Source: Methanobacterium bryantii (GTDB taxonomy: Archaea > Methanobacteriota > Methanobacteria > Methanobacteriales > Methanobacteriaceae). From it: DNA of 54,116 nt. The notes under the pieces were generated by a model. It did not search any database, had not been told where the DNA came from, and was given only the letters and a program-made list of their open reading frames with translations. Made by a program: the position numbers and the translations under genes. Positions 26,301 through 35,140 of the stretch are shown in pieces (position 1 is the first letter of the stretch; every line of letters begins with the position of its first letter). The stretch is from the NCBI RefSeq assembly GCF_002287175.1, contig NZ_LMVM01000005.1, forward strand, positions 1 through 54,116. The letters run 5' to 3'.

Positions 26301-27068
26301 TTCATTAGAACCAAAGTTATTTTGTTCTTTATAAGATCTCCAGAACCAATGCATAAATTTAGGATATTTAAGCCATCCTTTCTTTGAAATAAAATATATA
26401 AACATTACTCTATTTAAAAACTGTAAGGTATATTCATGAGCGCCTTTTGGAGATACTAAAGAGCTCTGAATCGATTTTCGCAACTTAAAAAAGATATTTT
26501 TGTAATCTTCGAAAAATGCTTCAGTTACTTTCTCTACGTTGAATGATTCTCTCCATTTGCGCCAGATCTCACGCCAATTAGATTCACCCTCATACATAAT
26601 CTTAGAAAGAGTATCAATTACAGTGTAATGTTCCTTTCTTTCTTTAATATCATCCTTATTAATGACTAATTTAGTTATTTTAAGGCGATATTTACCTTTC
26701 TCTACTTTTTCCCTATCAGGAAGTACAAAAATCATCTCAGAATACTCTTCATTCACCAATATTATTAAAAAGCGTAAATATTGGTTATCAAATTTGTGGG
26801 CAACTGATCGAACAAAAGAAGGAGCTAATGAACAGGTTTCAAGAAGAAAAACAGGTAGATTTTCATCAAAATTTAAAATAGAGTATATTCCATTTATTCG
26901 CTCTGAATCTTCTTTTTTAAAATTAAAATCAGTAATTTCTCTTTTATAAGTGACATCAAACATTTTTTCTTCAGGATATTTTAAAGTCTTAAACAGTTCA
27001 AATATGCCCTCAGCGGAATTAATTTCAATTATTTGCTTTTTTAATATTTTTTTGAATTCTATATCCAA
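23310..27068 (-). CDS. Large Eco57I-type N6-adenine DNA methyltransferase
   Basis: 1252 aa. Motif I VVDPACGSGAF (near 452) and motif IV DIVIGNPPYIRQE (near 700) define a gamma-class adenine methylase; NPPY indicates N6-adenine. The N-terminal 350 residues show no clear nuclease motif to me, so type IIG activity is uncertain; the C-terminal third is the likely target-recognition region (YGGNIWGGKYLR, strands and polar stretches). It starts the operon with the PLD-SNF2 helicase, overlapping it by 4 bp. Probable role: self-marking in a phage-defence system. Confidence 0.85.
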   Translation of the reverse strand: MDIEFKKILKKQIIEINSAEGIFELFKTLKYPEEKMFDVTYKREITDFNFKKEDSERINGIYSILNFDENLPVFLLETCSLAPSFVRSVAHKFDNQYLRFLIILVNEEYSEMIFVLPDREKVEKGKYRLKITKLVINKDDIKERKEHYTVIDTLSKIMYEGESNWREIWRKWRESFNVEKVTEAFFEDYKNIFFKLRKSIQSSLVSPKGAHEYTLQFLNRVMFIYFISKKGWLKYPKFMHWFWRSYKEQNNFGSNEFHVKWLNQVFFKGFNNRSYDVKELPQDIKDVIISFPYLNGGLFKENKIDTCPVKIKDEVFQKIFEFFEKYNFTIKEDMPFESEVAVDPQMIGYVYETLASLSSKDVDIYTESEKKEDAESRRKWGIFYTPIIEVDFMCRRSLVDYLANYLPNLPKYHVYHFVFDAPGEFDKTEKYLTKEEWWDQIEDTLDNLSVVDPACGSGAFLVGMMNVLGELYGKVYKYTDTSLDDYQMKYRIIQRSLYGVDVMKWAVHAAELRLWLQLIIETNISGEELRRSPLLPNLNLNLRVGDSLVQEIGGMNFNLRSNDIDPALKKKLEELKHEKAQYFENPQRAKYKSIEAFHKQELKLFNSIIDSRIKIIQEGIESKDSRSKSKQVTLGAKTTIKAKNFDDKSNKKILAEIKENKTQVQNLRKMKKALKDSKNKPFVWEIDFAEIFGDKNGFDIVIGNPPYIRQEKIAPPQKNKTDISLKDKREYKDKLIDSVKSQFPVIKKLDKRSDYYIYFYFHGLSLLNKKGVFCFITSNSWLDVGYGKDLQEFLLKYVPIKAIYDNPKRSFVHADVNTIIALLGSPKFDKKSDKNSLREKENVDWLMLNNIAKFVMFKKPFEQVVHSENLIEIENIEASRGHEISELINNVIKTPNYRVFPVIQEDLLIEGWQYPKKYDKHKGKFKSGYYGGNIWGGKYLRAPDVFYTILERSKANLVKLCDVGDVKFGIKTGANEFFYFPSKYFDLEETKDYYSLIPKKDGPSGDFKIEKDYLKPVIKSPREFKSILLNKDDVKYKLLFCKENKTDKNSELNKYIEWGEMKGFNNRPTCSSRDIWYSSIELRSKYIIRSTFNEDFSIIYNEPRLLIDKVMYGIEPLENDELLELGSFLNSTIFSLFINLFGQMGLGQGALFITVERAKELPVISPLLNKEKMNKSFLKLMERKTNSILKECGFNPEKPIREQEPNPLPDRAELDDIIFDELELTAEERKEVYWSVCELVKQRIDKAKSLKV

Positions 27069-27366
27069 ATTTATCGCCCCAAAGAGTATTCGAATTTTAT
27101 TTCATGAAATTTATGTATTATCTTAAATTTTTAATATTAAGAGCCATTGATTTAAAGGTTATTATTTGTTTTTTAGCGTAATACAAAATTTTATAAACTA
27201 AATAAGATAATTAAAACTAATTAATACATTTAAAAGTTAATTTTATTAATTTAAGTATTATATAAACCTCTTTAAAATCAGAGATAATTTAAAAGAATTT
27301 TGCAAATGTTGATAATACTAATGATTAATTTGTTGTTGCATAAAATATCAAATTATTAAAATTGAA
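27069..27366. promoter_or_regulatory. Intergenic promoter region of the methylase operon
   Basis: 298 AT-rich bases separate the McrC-like gene from the methylase gene, all other gaps in the 19-34 kb leftward run being 26 bases or less or overlaps. It contains the palindrome TTTCATGAAA close to the methylase start and a GGGGCGAT ribosome site. It marks the boundary between two separate systems or transcription units. Confidence 0.45.
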
Positions 27367-29265
27367 TTAATTTAAACAAATAGCACTTAATTCCCTTTTT
27401 TCAATTATATTCCTCAAAACAGCTTTAATAAATGAAATTAACTCATCTTCTTCTAACCCATTCTTTCCAGGAGTTAACGGGAACGCACCTACAGAAGGTA
27501 TTGGTTCCTCAGGATCAACATAAAATATTTCTTTCAAGTCCCCCGGATAAAAAACATAAGCACCTTCAGTTTTCAAAATAGCATCTTTATAAGTATGCAT
27601 CTTGTATAAATCACCATATTTATACTTTTTATAGATTTGCTCTTCAGTATCTCTAGTTTCAACTTCATTCTCTTCAAGTATAATATTTTGAGAACCTATT
27701 TTTTCATAGAAATCTAAAACAGTACCTTCAGACCGATATTTAGCATCAAAATGTACAAAATAGGTTTCATTATCAAAATCAATTTGTATTGTATAATCCG
27801 GTTTAAATGGAAGAGAATAAGCTCGATACAAAGTATTTTGTGAGAAAAGACGATTATACATAAGTTTAACATGTAATAACTGTCCTTCAAACTCAAAATT
27901 AAATAATTGAACTGATTTTACGCCCCTATTAACTTTAATTGACCATTTATTTTTATTAACTTCGTAAATATCACTGTACCTAATTTTTTTCCCACTAATT
28001 TTACCCATAACATTGATTAATTTGAAATAACACCAATATTCATATAATTCGCTTAATTTACGTTCGTATCCTTTGATATTTTCTTCTACTTCTTCCCATT
28101 CAAGTCTAAAAGCAAACTCAAAATTGATATAATATTTGAAAATATCTCGGTATCCCTCTCTTTTTTGGATAACCTGCGAATTAAGAGGGATATACTGTAA
28201 TTCGCCCACTTCATGTGTCCATCGATCAGAAAGATAATCCTGTACAATTTCACGATATTTAAAAAGTTTATCTCTGATATAACCATCTTCTTCACTGAAA
28301 TGTTCTATCATATCGTGAATCAATTTATCAAGTAATTCAATAAAATACTTTAAAAGACGATTTTCAGGCGTGTCAATAGTTTCTTGATGAAATTTCTGTA
28401 TAATGGTGTCAGGAACATAGCTTTTCATATTAGAAGGCCAATTTTTAGGTGGATTTTTTGACTTATACAAATTATCAGGCCGAGATATGATATCAATTAT
28501 CTCTAAAGGTCCAATATTAGAAGCAAAAGTAGCTGGAACAGTTTCCATATATTTTTCAAGTCTAGAATACATGTTCCGTAAAATATATTCATATGCTAAA
28601 GGAAGATTTTCAGGGAGGAATAAATACTCAAGAAACATGAAATCCTCATAATATGTCTCTTTGATCCTTTCGCTGAATTTAAAATCTTGAGATAAAGGTG
28701 CGTCTGTTTCAAACAATATCCCAGATGCAGCCTTAGAAAGATCTCCAATCATCGCAGGATATTGTTCATAATAACCTATTTTCTTGGAACGCACTTCAAA
28801 AGGATAAGAAATGGATTGAGTATCATTGATTTTTACATCAAAAAAAGATTTACCTGCATAGCTATGAAAATTTAGGTTTCCTCCAGCTCTATATTTTTCT
28901 TTATCAAATAATGGTATCTTCCAAGGCTCAAATATAAAATTATTATGTTGATCTTTCCTAAGAGTAGGTAACAACTCTAAATTAGAACAATTTTTGATTT
29001 TTTCAGATGCTTCAAAAACCAATTGATATCTGGTTTCTTCAAGGAGCAGGATATTTGATAAGTTAATATCATTTCCAGAATAATATTGAATTGGTGTTTG
29101 GTTATCGGGCCTTTCTACTAAAGGAATATTTTCAAATGAAATACCCTTTCTATTAAAAGAAACAAAATCCACATCTATGCATTTTATTTCAGCAATAATT
29201 GTTAAAATACCCAAATCCACATCATATTCATCTTGAATTGGTATCGAAACTTTTTGATCCACCAT
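27367..29265 (-). CDS. McrC-like DUF2357 protein with PD-(D/E)XK nuclease domain
   Basis: 632 aa. N-terminal DUF2357-type region (about 1-380), then a C-terminal nuclease: PDYTIQIDF and FVHFDAKYRSEG (D...D-x-K, about 480-500), followed by a conserved MHTYKDAIL. This is the layout of McrC/LlaJI-type partners of McrB GTPases. It lies 9 bases after the McrB gene, so the two very probably form an McrBC-type restriction complex in which this subunit cuts DNA. Target modification or sequence unknown. Confidence 0.8.
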   Translation of the reverse strand: MVDQKVSIPIQDEYDVDLGILTIIAEIKCIDVDFVSFNRKGISFENIPLVERPDNQTPIQYYSGNDINLSNILLLEETRYQLVFEASEKIKNCSNLELLPTLRKDQHNNFIFEPWKIPLFDKEKYRAGGNLNFHSYAGKSFFDVKINDTQSISYPFEVRSKKIGYYEQYPAMIGDLSKAASGILFETDAPLSQDFKFSERIKETYYEDFMFLEYLFLPENLPLAYEYILRNMYSRLEKYMETVPATFASNIGPLEIIDIISRPDNLYKSKNPPKNWPSNMKSYVPDTIIQKFHQETIDTPENRLLKYFIELLDKLIHDMIEHFSEEDGYIRDKLFKYREIVQDYLSDRWTHEVGELQYIPLNSQVIQKREGYRDIFKYYINFEFAFRLEWEEVEENIKGYERKLSELYEYWCYFKLINVMGKISGKKIRYSDIYEVNKNKWSIKVNRGVKSVQLFNFEFEGQLLHVKLMYNRLFSQNTLYRAYSLPFKPDYTIQIDFDNETYFVHFDAKYRSEGTVLDFYEKIGSQNIILEENEVETRDTEEQIYKKYKYGDLYKMHTYKDAILKTEGAYVFYPGDLKEIFYVDPEEPIPSVGAFPLTPGKNGLEEDELISFIKAVLRNIIEKRELSAICLN

Positions 29266-29274
29266 GAAAAGCCC

Positions 29275-31890
29275 CTAATTAATAAATGAAACATATCTTT
29301 GTTCATAAAGCACTTTATCCATTTCTTGAATCTTCAAAGCAGATTTAGGATATTTTACGTTTTCTGAAAGAATATTTTCAAAATTTCGTGGTACTTTTTC
29401 TGATTCGCCACTTAAGCAAAGTTCAAATAATTCTTTTATAACATTTTCAAGTGTTCTCTGAGAGCCATGTATTTTTGGTATCATTTTTTGCTTAATTTGA
29501 GCATCAAAATAACGGTTCCAATCATTCCAATCCTCTTTTTTGCCATCATAAATCCATGCAACGTACATAAATCGCAGAATTTCATCTATAACACGGAATC
29601 CAAAATCAAATCCTGCTTTTTTAAGGGCTTCCTGGAATTTATTAAGTTCATCTGACAAAACATCCCACAAAATGCCTTCATTTGTTTCGACATTGATTAA
29701 ATGTTTTCTAATATCTTCAATACGATATTTTCTAATATCTAGATCTGATAAAGGGCTTTCTATATATTCTACATTTCCATTTAGTTTCTCTGGATTAAAT
29801 CCATTTGACATGTAATTTTTGACTGGAATCGTTGAAAATTCAATAACATTTGCTCTGTCAAGTACTTTAGGACTGAACATGTATGTAGTCTCGTCTACAT
29901 TTACAGTTCCAATAACAAAGAGATTTTTTGGAATTTTGACTTTTTTAGGGTATTTTTCTTCTTCATCAGATTTATGTAGTGTTATAGGTTCATCACTTTC
30001 CATAGCTGAGAGGAAATCAGCGAAATAACGTTCAACATGAGAAAGATTCATTTCATCAAGTATTAAAAAATAAGGCTTATCTTTATTTTCAGGTTTTAAT
30101 GCTTCCATAATTATTTCTAAAGCATCACTAGTCATGTATTCATCTGTTATTACATTATAAAATCCCAATATATGCCTATTTTCAGTCCAATTTGCTCCTA
30201 CAGGCACTATTTTATACTGTGAATTAACATTAGATTGTAACAATATTTCTAAACTTACTTTCTGCTCAGGATCTTTGTTTGCAAGTTCTTCTAATCTTAA
30301 TTGTATATTATCCTCTTTACCTTCATAAAATAACTGAGAAAGCATGTGAAAATTACCTTTACCCTTGATTCCATCAATTTTGATATCATATGAACCATCA
30401 TAGTTAGGAACATCAAGTTCATTCAAAACATTTTTCTTAAGAGTCCACCCCTTATTTTTTGCTGCTTTTCCAACCTTTACTTCTGTAGTTATCGAAGAAC
30501 TTTCATTTTTTGAACTAGATATATACTGAGCAAATAATTGTGCAATTTTTGTTTTACCTGTACCAGAATTACCAGTTAATATCACAAATGGTTTAACTTT
30601 AAGAGATAATAAGAAATTTTCTATTATTTCAGGTTCAAAATAGAATTCTTTAGCTGATAAAAATTCTGAAAATGAATTTTCATAAGGAACTTCGAGATTA
30701 TATTTTTCTACTAGAATGTTATAAAATCGCAGAATTTCTTTCAAATCTTCTCTTAATTGATTTTCAGAGGGCAAATTTTCAATATCATAATATTTAGCAT
30801 ATACATTACCTTCTTCGTAAAGAGAACAAAGTCTTGAACGTTTACTCAAGTTTATATCTTTCTCTTTAAATTTTTGTGATATTTCAGGCGTATGTAACTC
30901 TAAGAACGTTCTAAAATTATTTGATCTATCATTTAAAACCTGTTTTATCTTTTTTAAAGATTTATTTTCCTGTTCAACTTGCGTAACTCCCTGATTTAAT
31001 GATAAAAAAACGCCATTCCCCTCTTCATTAAAAAGATAAACTGGATAATATCCATTTCTCGGAGTATCAGTTACCCTTAAGTCTAAAATAACTCCCCACG
31101 GACAACAGGTCCGATTACCCATTCCAGAAGAACCTTTAAATCCATATTTATTATTTAAATCAAAATTTTCAACAATTGATTCTAAAGCATACGGCAAATC
31201 TTCATTTATTAAGTTCAAAAGTTTATCTTCTGAAGAGATAGTTTTATACTTTTTTGAATTCATTATTTTGATTTCTCTTCCTATTTGACTAATTATATGG
31301 TTTAACTGATAAACATCACGAGGATTTTCATTTCCAAGTACATATGCCCATACTTCATCTAACTGGAAAAGCGAAATATGATACTTCTGGGAGATATCAT
31401 TGATAATTTTATTAATCTCTACATATTCCTCTGCAAAACTTGTACCTCTCCCAAATTCTGGTTTTAATCCTAATTTTTCTAAAGCTTCAATGCTTACACT
31501 ATTATAAACACCATACTTTTCTGGGTATACAATTAATAAAATTGGCGTTAAAATTGCGGTTCCTAACCATTTAATAAATTTAGGTTTACCTTTTGGAATT
31601 AAGATATCTAATCTTTCTTTAATGTCTTTTTCTTCGTTTAAAAGAATCTTTAATGCTTCTTTTAGTTTTTGCATATCTGAAGTTATTTCATTTCCCCGTC
31701 TATGAATTCCACTCCAATGTTTATTATTTTTAATTATAAGAAAAGATTTAAAATTCTCTTTTGTTAAATTATCTAAATTATCAGGATGGAAAATACTTCC
31801 ATATTTCTTAATTACTTCAATTTCTGCTTCCTGTCTTTCGGGTCTTTGAAAATTTTCTTTAGTTCTTTTAATAGCTTCTTCAAGTTCCAT
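29275..31890 (-). CDS. mcrB: McrB-like AAA+ GTPase with MrcB N-terminal domain
   Basis: 871 aa. Residues 1-200 are helical with FIKWLGTAILTPILLIVYPE, a module seen in other restriction systems. About 210-380 is a DUF3578/MrcB_N-like DNA-binding region (RTCCPWGVILDLRVTD). The AAA+ motor follows: Walker A LTGNSGTGKTKIAQ (near 437), Walker B LILDEMNLSHVERYF, and IGTVNVDETTYMFSPKVLDR as McrB signature. McrB rings use GTP to move along DNA and activate McrC. Sixteen bases separate it from the upstream NucS-like gene. Confidence 0.85.
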   Translation of the reverse strand: MELEEAIKRTKENFQRPERQEAEIEVIKKYGSIFHPDNLDNLTKENFKSFLIIKNNKHWSGIHRRGNEITSDMQKLKEALKILLNEEKDIKERLDILIPKGKPKFIKWLGTAILTPILLIVYPEKYGVYNSVSIEALEKLGLKPEFGRGTSFAEEYVEINKIINDISQKYHISLFQLDEVWAYVLGNENPRDVYQLNHIISQIGREIKIMNSKKYKTISSEDKLLNLINEDLPYALESIVENFDLNNKYGFKGSSGMGNRTCCPWGVILDLRVTDTPRNGYYPVYLFNEEGNGVFLSLNQGVTQVEQENKSLKKIKQVLNDRSNNFRTFLELHTPEISQKFKEKDINLSKRSRLCSLYEEGNVYAKYYDIENLPSENQLREDLKEILRFYNILVEKYNLEVPYENSFSEFLSAKEFYFEPEIIENFLLSLKVKPFVILTGNSGTGKTKIAQLFAQYISSSKNESSSITTEVKVGKAAKNKGWTLKKNVLNELDVPNYDGSYDIKIDGIKGKGNFHMLSQLFYEGKEDNIQLRLEELANKDPEQKVSLEILLQSNVNSQYKIVPVGANWTENRHILGFYNVITDEYMTSDALEIIMEALKPENKDKPYFLILDEMNLSHVERYFADFLSAMESDEPITLHKSDEEEKYPKKVKIPKNLFVIGTVNVDETTYMFSPKVLDRANVIEFSTIPVKNYMSNGFNPEKLNGNVEYIESPLSDLDIRKYRIEDIRKHLINVETNEGILWDVLSDELNKFQEALKKAGFDFGFRVIDEILRFMYVAWIYDGKKEDWNDWNRYFDAQIKQKMIPKIHGSQRTLENVIKELFELCLSGESEKVPRNFENILSENVKYPKSALKIQEMDKVLYEQRYVSFIN

Positions 31891-31906
31891 TATATCTGCA
31901 TCCCCT

Positions 31907-33379
31907 TTAACTATTAATATGTATCTTACTAGTTATCCACTCTGCACTATCGTCACCATTTACTTTAAATAAGTACATTTCTCCCTTATTTTTTGTAATG
32001 CTATCAATTTCGCCTTTAACCTTCTTTGGAGACATAAATGGCAGTAATTCATCAACTGCACGTATTTTAGGCGAATATACAAAGAACTCATAAATATTTC
32101 TTTGTCCTTTGAGAGTAATTTTATAAAAACTAACTCCTTCACTTTCTACCCGTGAAATTTCATAATTTCCAGTATCTAGAGAGATTACATCTTCATAAAA
32201 ACAGTCTTTATATTCTTTAAACTGCTCTTTCATATCATAAGCAATAATATGATTTACACATGGCCCAATTGAGAATACCACTGGCTTAACTTGAATTAAA
32301 GGGAGAAAAACATTCTCAAAAATCTGTAGATAAATGATCGGGACAGTTCTACCGCTCCTAAAGATCTGTATGGTGAATTTTAAGGCTTTACTATCAGATT
32401 TTGCCTCATGATAAGCCATGTAAACCTTTTCAAATATTTCTAGAGGTTTAAATTGGAAATATGATTCTGGAATAATTGAATGTTCAATTGAACTTACATT
32501 TGAGACATTATCATTTTTGCCTGAGAATTGGTTATAAATGGAAATACCTTCTTTTTTTATTCTCTGTATAAAATCAGCATCTAAAAAAGACTCATAACAT
32601 TTTGTTACATCAATGAATTCTTTATTGTAGTTATTCACGTTCTCAAAAATAAGCTGATAGCTATAAGATGCAGATTCTGGATTATAAGAATCAAGGATAG
32701 AATTACTATTTTCTACGCTGTTAATCTTGTTTAAAACTACGGGAAACCATAAAGAAGTATCAATATTTCCCTTTTTTATTGCATAATTTAAAATTTTAGA
32801 AATATCAGTATTAATCTCTAATTTTGAAAATAAATTATTGTAGGCTTTAATAAAATGAAGTCTCTTATTTTTGATAAAGTTTTCAAGAAGATCCTTTTTG
32901 GTTTTAGAATCAAGAAATCCGCAGTGAAAAGAGCATTTTTGAATGGTAATCTCATCCATTACTTCAATACTTACTATAACTGGAATAATCTTCCTCATTT
33001 TATTGTAATCAAAATTTATAAACTCAAAATATCTAACTAGAATGAAATGATAGAAAAATAAAGGTTTTCCACTTTTAATAAAAAATAATGCTTTATTGAA
33101 TGTATCTATATATTCTTGGACCTGATTTTCAACTTTTTTTAGCCCTCTTTCATTTATTCTGCGTTTTAATTCAATTATATAAACATTATTTTCTTCATCA
33201 AATCCAACTATATCACAAAATTTCATCTGTAAACCAACAACATCAAAGGGAAGGGGTAATTCCTTTGAAATCAAATTCAATTTCAAATCTTTTCCTGTGA
33301 TTCTCCCAATTTCTTTTGAGAGTAAATCTAAATTAGAATCATGACATAGAATATCTCTAAAGCGCACTTCACTAACCAT
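31907..33379 (-). CDS. NucS/DUF91-like PD-(D/E)XK endonuclease with long C-terminal domain
   Basis: 490 aa. The N-terminal domain (about 1-110) has CDIVGFDEENNVYIIELKRR, giving the D-x(n)-E-x-K catalytic set as in NucS, then a helix KVENQVQEYIDTFN typical for the family. The C-terminal 370 residues are mixed and unrecognised. NucS cuts at mismatched or flap DNA; this N-terminal placement suggests a distinct nuclease. It lies between the glycosylase-like gene (18 bases upstream) and McrB (16 bases downstream). Confidence 0.75.
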   Translation of the reverse strand: MVSEVRFRDILCHDSNLDLLSKEIGRITGKDLKLNLISKELPLPFDVVGLQMKFCDIVGFDEENNVYIIELKRRINERGLKKVENQVQEYIDTFNKALFFIKSGKPLFFYHFILVRYFEFINFDYNKMRKIIPVIVSIEVMDEITIQKCSFHCGFLDSKTKKDLLENFIKNKRLHFIKAYNNLFSKLEINTDISKILNYAIKKGNIDTSLWFPVVLNKINSVENSNSILDSYNPESASYSYQLIFENVNNYNKEFIDVTKCYESFLDADFIQRIKKEGISIYNQFSGKNDNVSNVSSIEHSIIPESYFQFKPLEIFEKVYMAYHEAKSDSKALKFTIQIFRSGRTVPIIYLQIFENVFLPLIQVKPVVFSIGPCVNHIIAYDMKEQFKEYKDCFYEDVISLDTGNYEISRVESEGVSFYKITLKGQRNIYEFFVYSPKIRAVDELLPFMSPKKVKGEIDSITKNKGEMYLFKVNGDDSAEWITSKIHINS

Positions 33380-33397
33380 TAAATCACCTGAAAACCT

Positions 33398-34252
33398 TTA
33401 ATCAGATTTTATCCTGCTGACAAACTTCTCCTTACACTCAGAAGACAAATCGTTAAAATAACAGTTCTCTCTCAAAAAACAGCTTTTACATTTTAACGAT
33501 TGGCAAAAGTCTGCTCCCAAAAGAAAAAGATAACGATTAAGCTCATAAGGGTTATAGCCCAATTCAGAACACAATTCTTGCATTCTATCAGATATTTTCG
33601 AATATTCAACAATATTAGTCCTTTTAGAAACAGGTATAATCTCTTTTAAAACCTCATCAAAGGAATTTAATGAATTATCTTTAAAGAAAAGTCCAGTGTA
33701 CTGAAAGGAATAAGCCACATTAACATCAATAGGCAATATATCATATTCAAGACCTTCAACATCCCTTAAAAAGAAAGATGCCGATTTTAATGAAATATAT
33801 TTTAATTTAACGAGTTCTTTAAATATAGATTCAATGTCACTTGAGTTATGTTTAATAAAATCTAAAAATTCATCAGGAGAATACTCATTATAAGCCTGAA
33901 CAAATGCATCAGTTCGAGAAGCTCCTCCTTTACCCCTAATTTCAAAATCTGTCTTTGAATGATAATTTTGATGACCATAAGCCTTGAACATAGATTGGAC
34001 AAATTCAGTTGCGTAAGGTGATTTTGCTAGAAAATCAGGGTTTATATCTTTATACATCATATTTACCCATATTGGGATAACTATAGATGCAACGTCCCTC
34101 TGCTGGTCTACAATGGTATAAGCTAAACGATTCAGTAATTCTACAGGATCATAGTCTCCATTAGAATCTTTTTTGATAATAATGGGTGCAATGAGTTTTT
34201 GAAAATTTTTACCTTCAGAAAAATATTGAATTATTTCATCAATTATTGACAT
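33398..34252 (-). CDS. HhH-GPD DNA-glycosylase-like protein with Fe-S cluster
   Basis: 284 aa. The helix-hairpin-helix/GPD core is visible: YISLKSASFFLRD places a Lys where bifunctional glycosylases (Nth/OGG) have the lyase Lys, and LPIDVNV near 173-179 supplies the catalytic Asp. The C-terminus has C-x4-C-x2-C-x5-C (CQSLKCKSCFLRENC), the Nth/MutY [4Fe-4S] loop with only the first spacing short by two. It heads the operon with the NucS-like, McrB and McrC-like genes. Sequence divergence from repair enzymes suggests recognition of another base, perhaps a phage-modified one. Confidence 0.7.
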   Translation of the reverse strand: MSIIDEIIQYFSEGKNFQKLIAPIIIKKDSNGDYDPVELLNRLAYTIVDQQRDVASIVIPIWVNMMYKDINPDFLAKSPYATEFVQSMFKAYGHQNYHSKTDFEIRGKGGASRTDAFVQAYNEYSPDEFLDFIKHNSSDIESIFKELVKLKYISLKSASFFLRDVEGLEYDILPIDVNVAYSFQYTGLFFKDNSLNSFDEVLKEIIPVSKRTNIVEYSKISDRMQELCSELGYNPYELNRYLFLLGADFCQSLKCKSCFLRENCYFNDLSSECKEKFVSRIKSD

Positions 34253-34431
34253 ATAAACACTTCAAACCTGATCATATGTCATATTACATAATATATTAAT
34301 ATATTTCGATCAATAATCACATTATAAAACGTTTCAATCTATATAATATCCATATAAAATATTATTGTAAGAAATAAGAAATAAAATATTATATTTTAAT
34401 AAAATAAGTATTATTACTTAATAAGATATTG

Positions 34432-34977
34432 TTAAGTTAATTCCAAAAATGTCAAACCTAAATCAGTGATATAATATCTTTTATCCTCTTCTTTTACAAG
34501 TTCCATTTCCTTAAGGTCGTTCATGTGCACATAGGCACTGCTAGTTCCTGGCTTGAACCCCACACCTGAAAAAATGTCACTTGTTTTAGATCCAGAATTT
34601 TCTTTAATATAATTTAATAATTTAACTTTAGTTCTGCCCAATACTCCCGGATTGACAAGTGTCGGCTCTAATTCTTGGTTATTACATATGTGAATAATTG
34701 GTAATGTCTTAAATCCAGATATATAAGAGTACAGATACATACCAAACAAATCAGGAAATATAACTGCTGCGACTATGTCTTTTTTCTCAAAGATACCATT
34801 AAGAATTTTAATTGAATCTAAATAATTTCCTTTTAATTGAATGTCCGTTATGTCTGGTAATATCCCTAAATCGCCCACAGGCTTATTCGTTACAATAAGG
34901 ATATCTCTTGTATTGAATTTCCATGCTATGCGTTCCAGATTTTTAGGATCTTTGATGTTTGTAATGACATATCCCAT
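34432..34977 (-). CDS. CARF-like sensor/winged-helix regulator A
   Basis: 181 aa. The N-terminal ~105 residues alternate strands and helices as in a Rossmann-like sensor (ILIVTNKP, then DIQLKGNYLDSIKILN, then AAVIFPDLFGMYLYSYISG). The C-terminal winged helix (about 112-181) is KVKLLNYIKEN...LGLTFLELT. The layout and size parallel the Csa3 protein at 13029, and the end matches the protein at 37719. No CARF Gly loop is evident, so ligand binding is uncertain. It is divergent from a small gene at 35141 with GGGAA-box palindromes between, suggesting autoregulation. Confidence 0.65.
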   Translation of the reverse strand: MGYVITNIKDPKNLERIAWKFNTRDILIVTNKPVGDLGILPDITDIQLKGNYLDSIKILNGIFEKKDIVAAVIFPDLFGMYLYSYISGFKTLPIIHICNNQELEPTLVNPGVLGRTKVKLLNYIKENSGSKTSDIFSGVGFKPGTSSAYVHMNDLKEMELVKEEDKRYYITDLGLTFLELT

Positions 34978-35040
34978 TTTATTCCCTCTTTGCCGGAAAT
35001 TCTGTTTCTTATTAGGTATATTCTTTTCTAATGCGTTGTA

Positions 35041-35102
35041 TTCCCTTTTTTAATAGGGAAACTTTTATATGTAAGTGTTTACTCATATTAAAATAGGGAA
35101 AT
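35041..35102. promoter_or_regulatory. GGGAA-box palindromic operator between regulator A and the 81-aa gene
   Basis: TTCCCTTTTTTAATAGGGAA (35041-35060) is a near-perfect dyad; a second half-site AAAATAGGGAAA lies at about 35090-35101. The TATA-like ACTTTTATATG sits between. The divergent position points to control by the wHTH regulator at 34432. Dyad sequence differs completely from those beside the related regulator loci at 36.3 and 37.7 kb. Confidence 0.55.
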
Positions 35103-35140
35103 TACCTTAATGTATACGGAAAAATTAGGAGGCGAATAAA

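Noticed and set aside
19160..27068. Complete DISARM system
   Set aside because: Only methylase and SNF2-like helicase resemble DISARM parts; DrmA, DrmB and stand-alone DrmC were not found.
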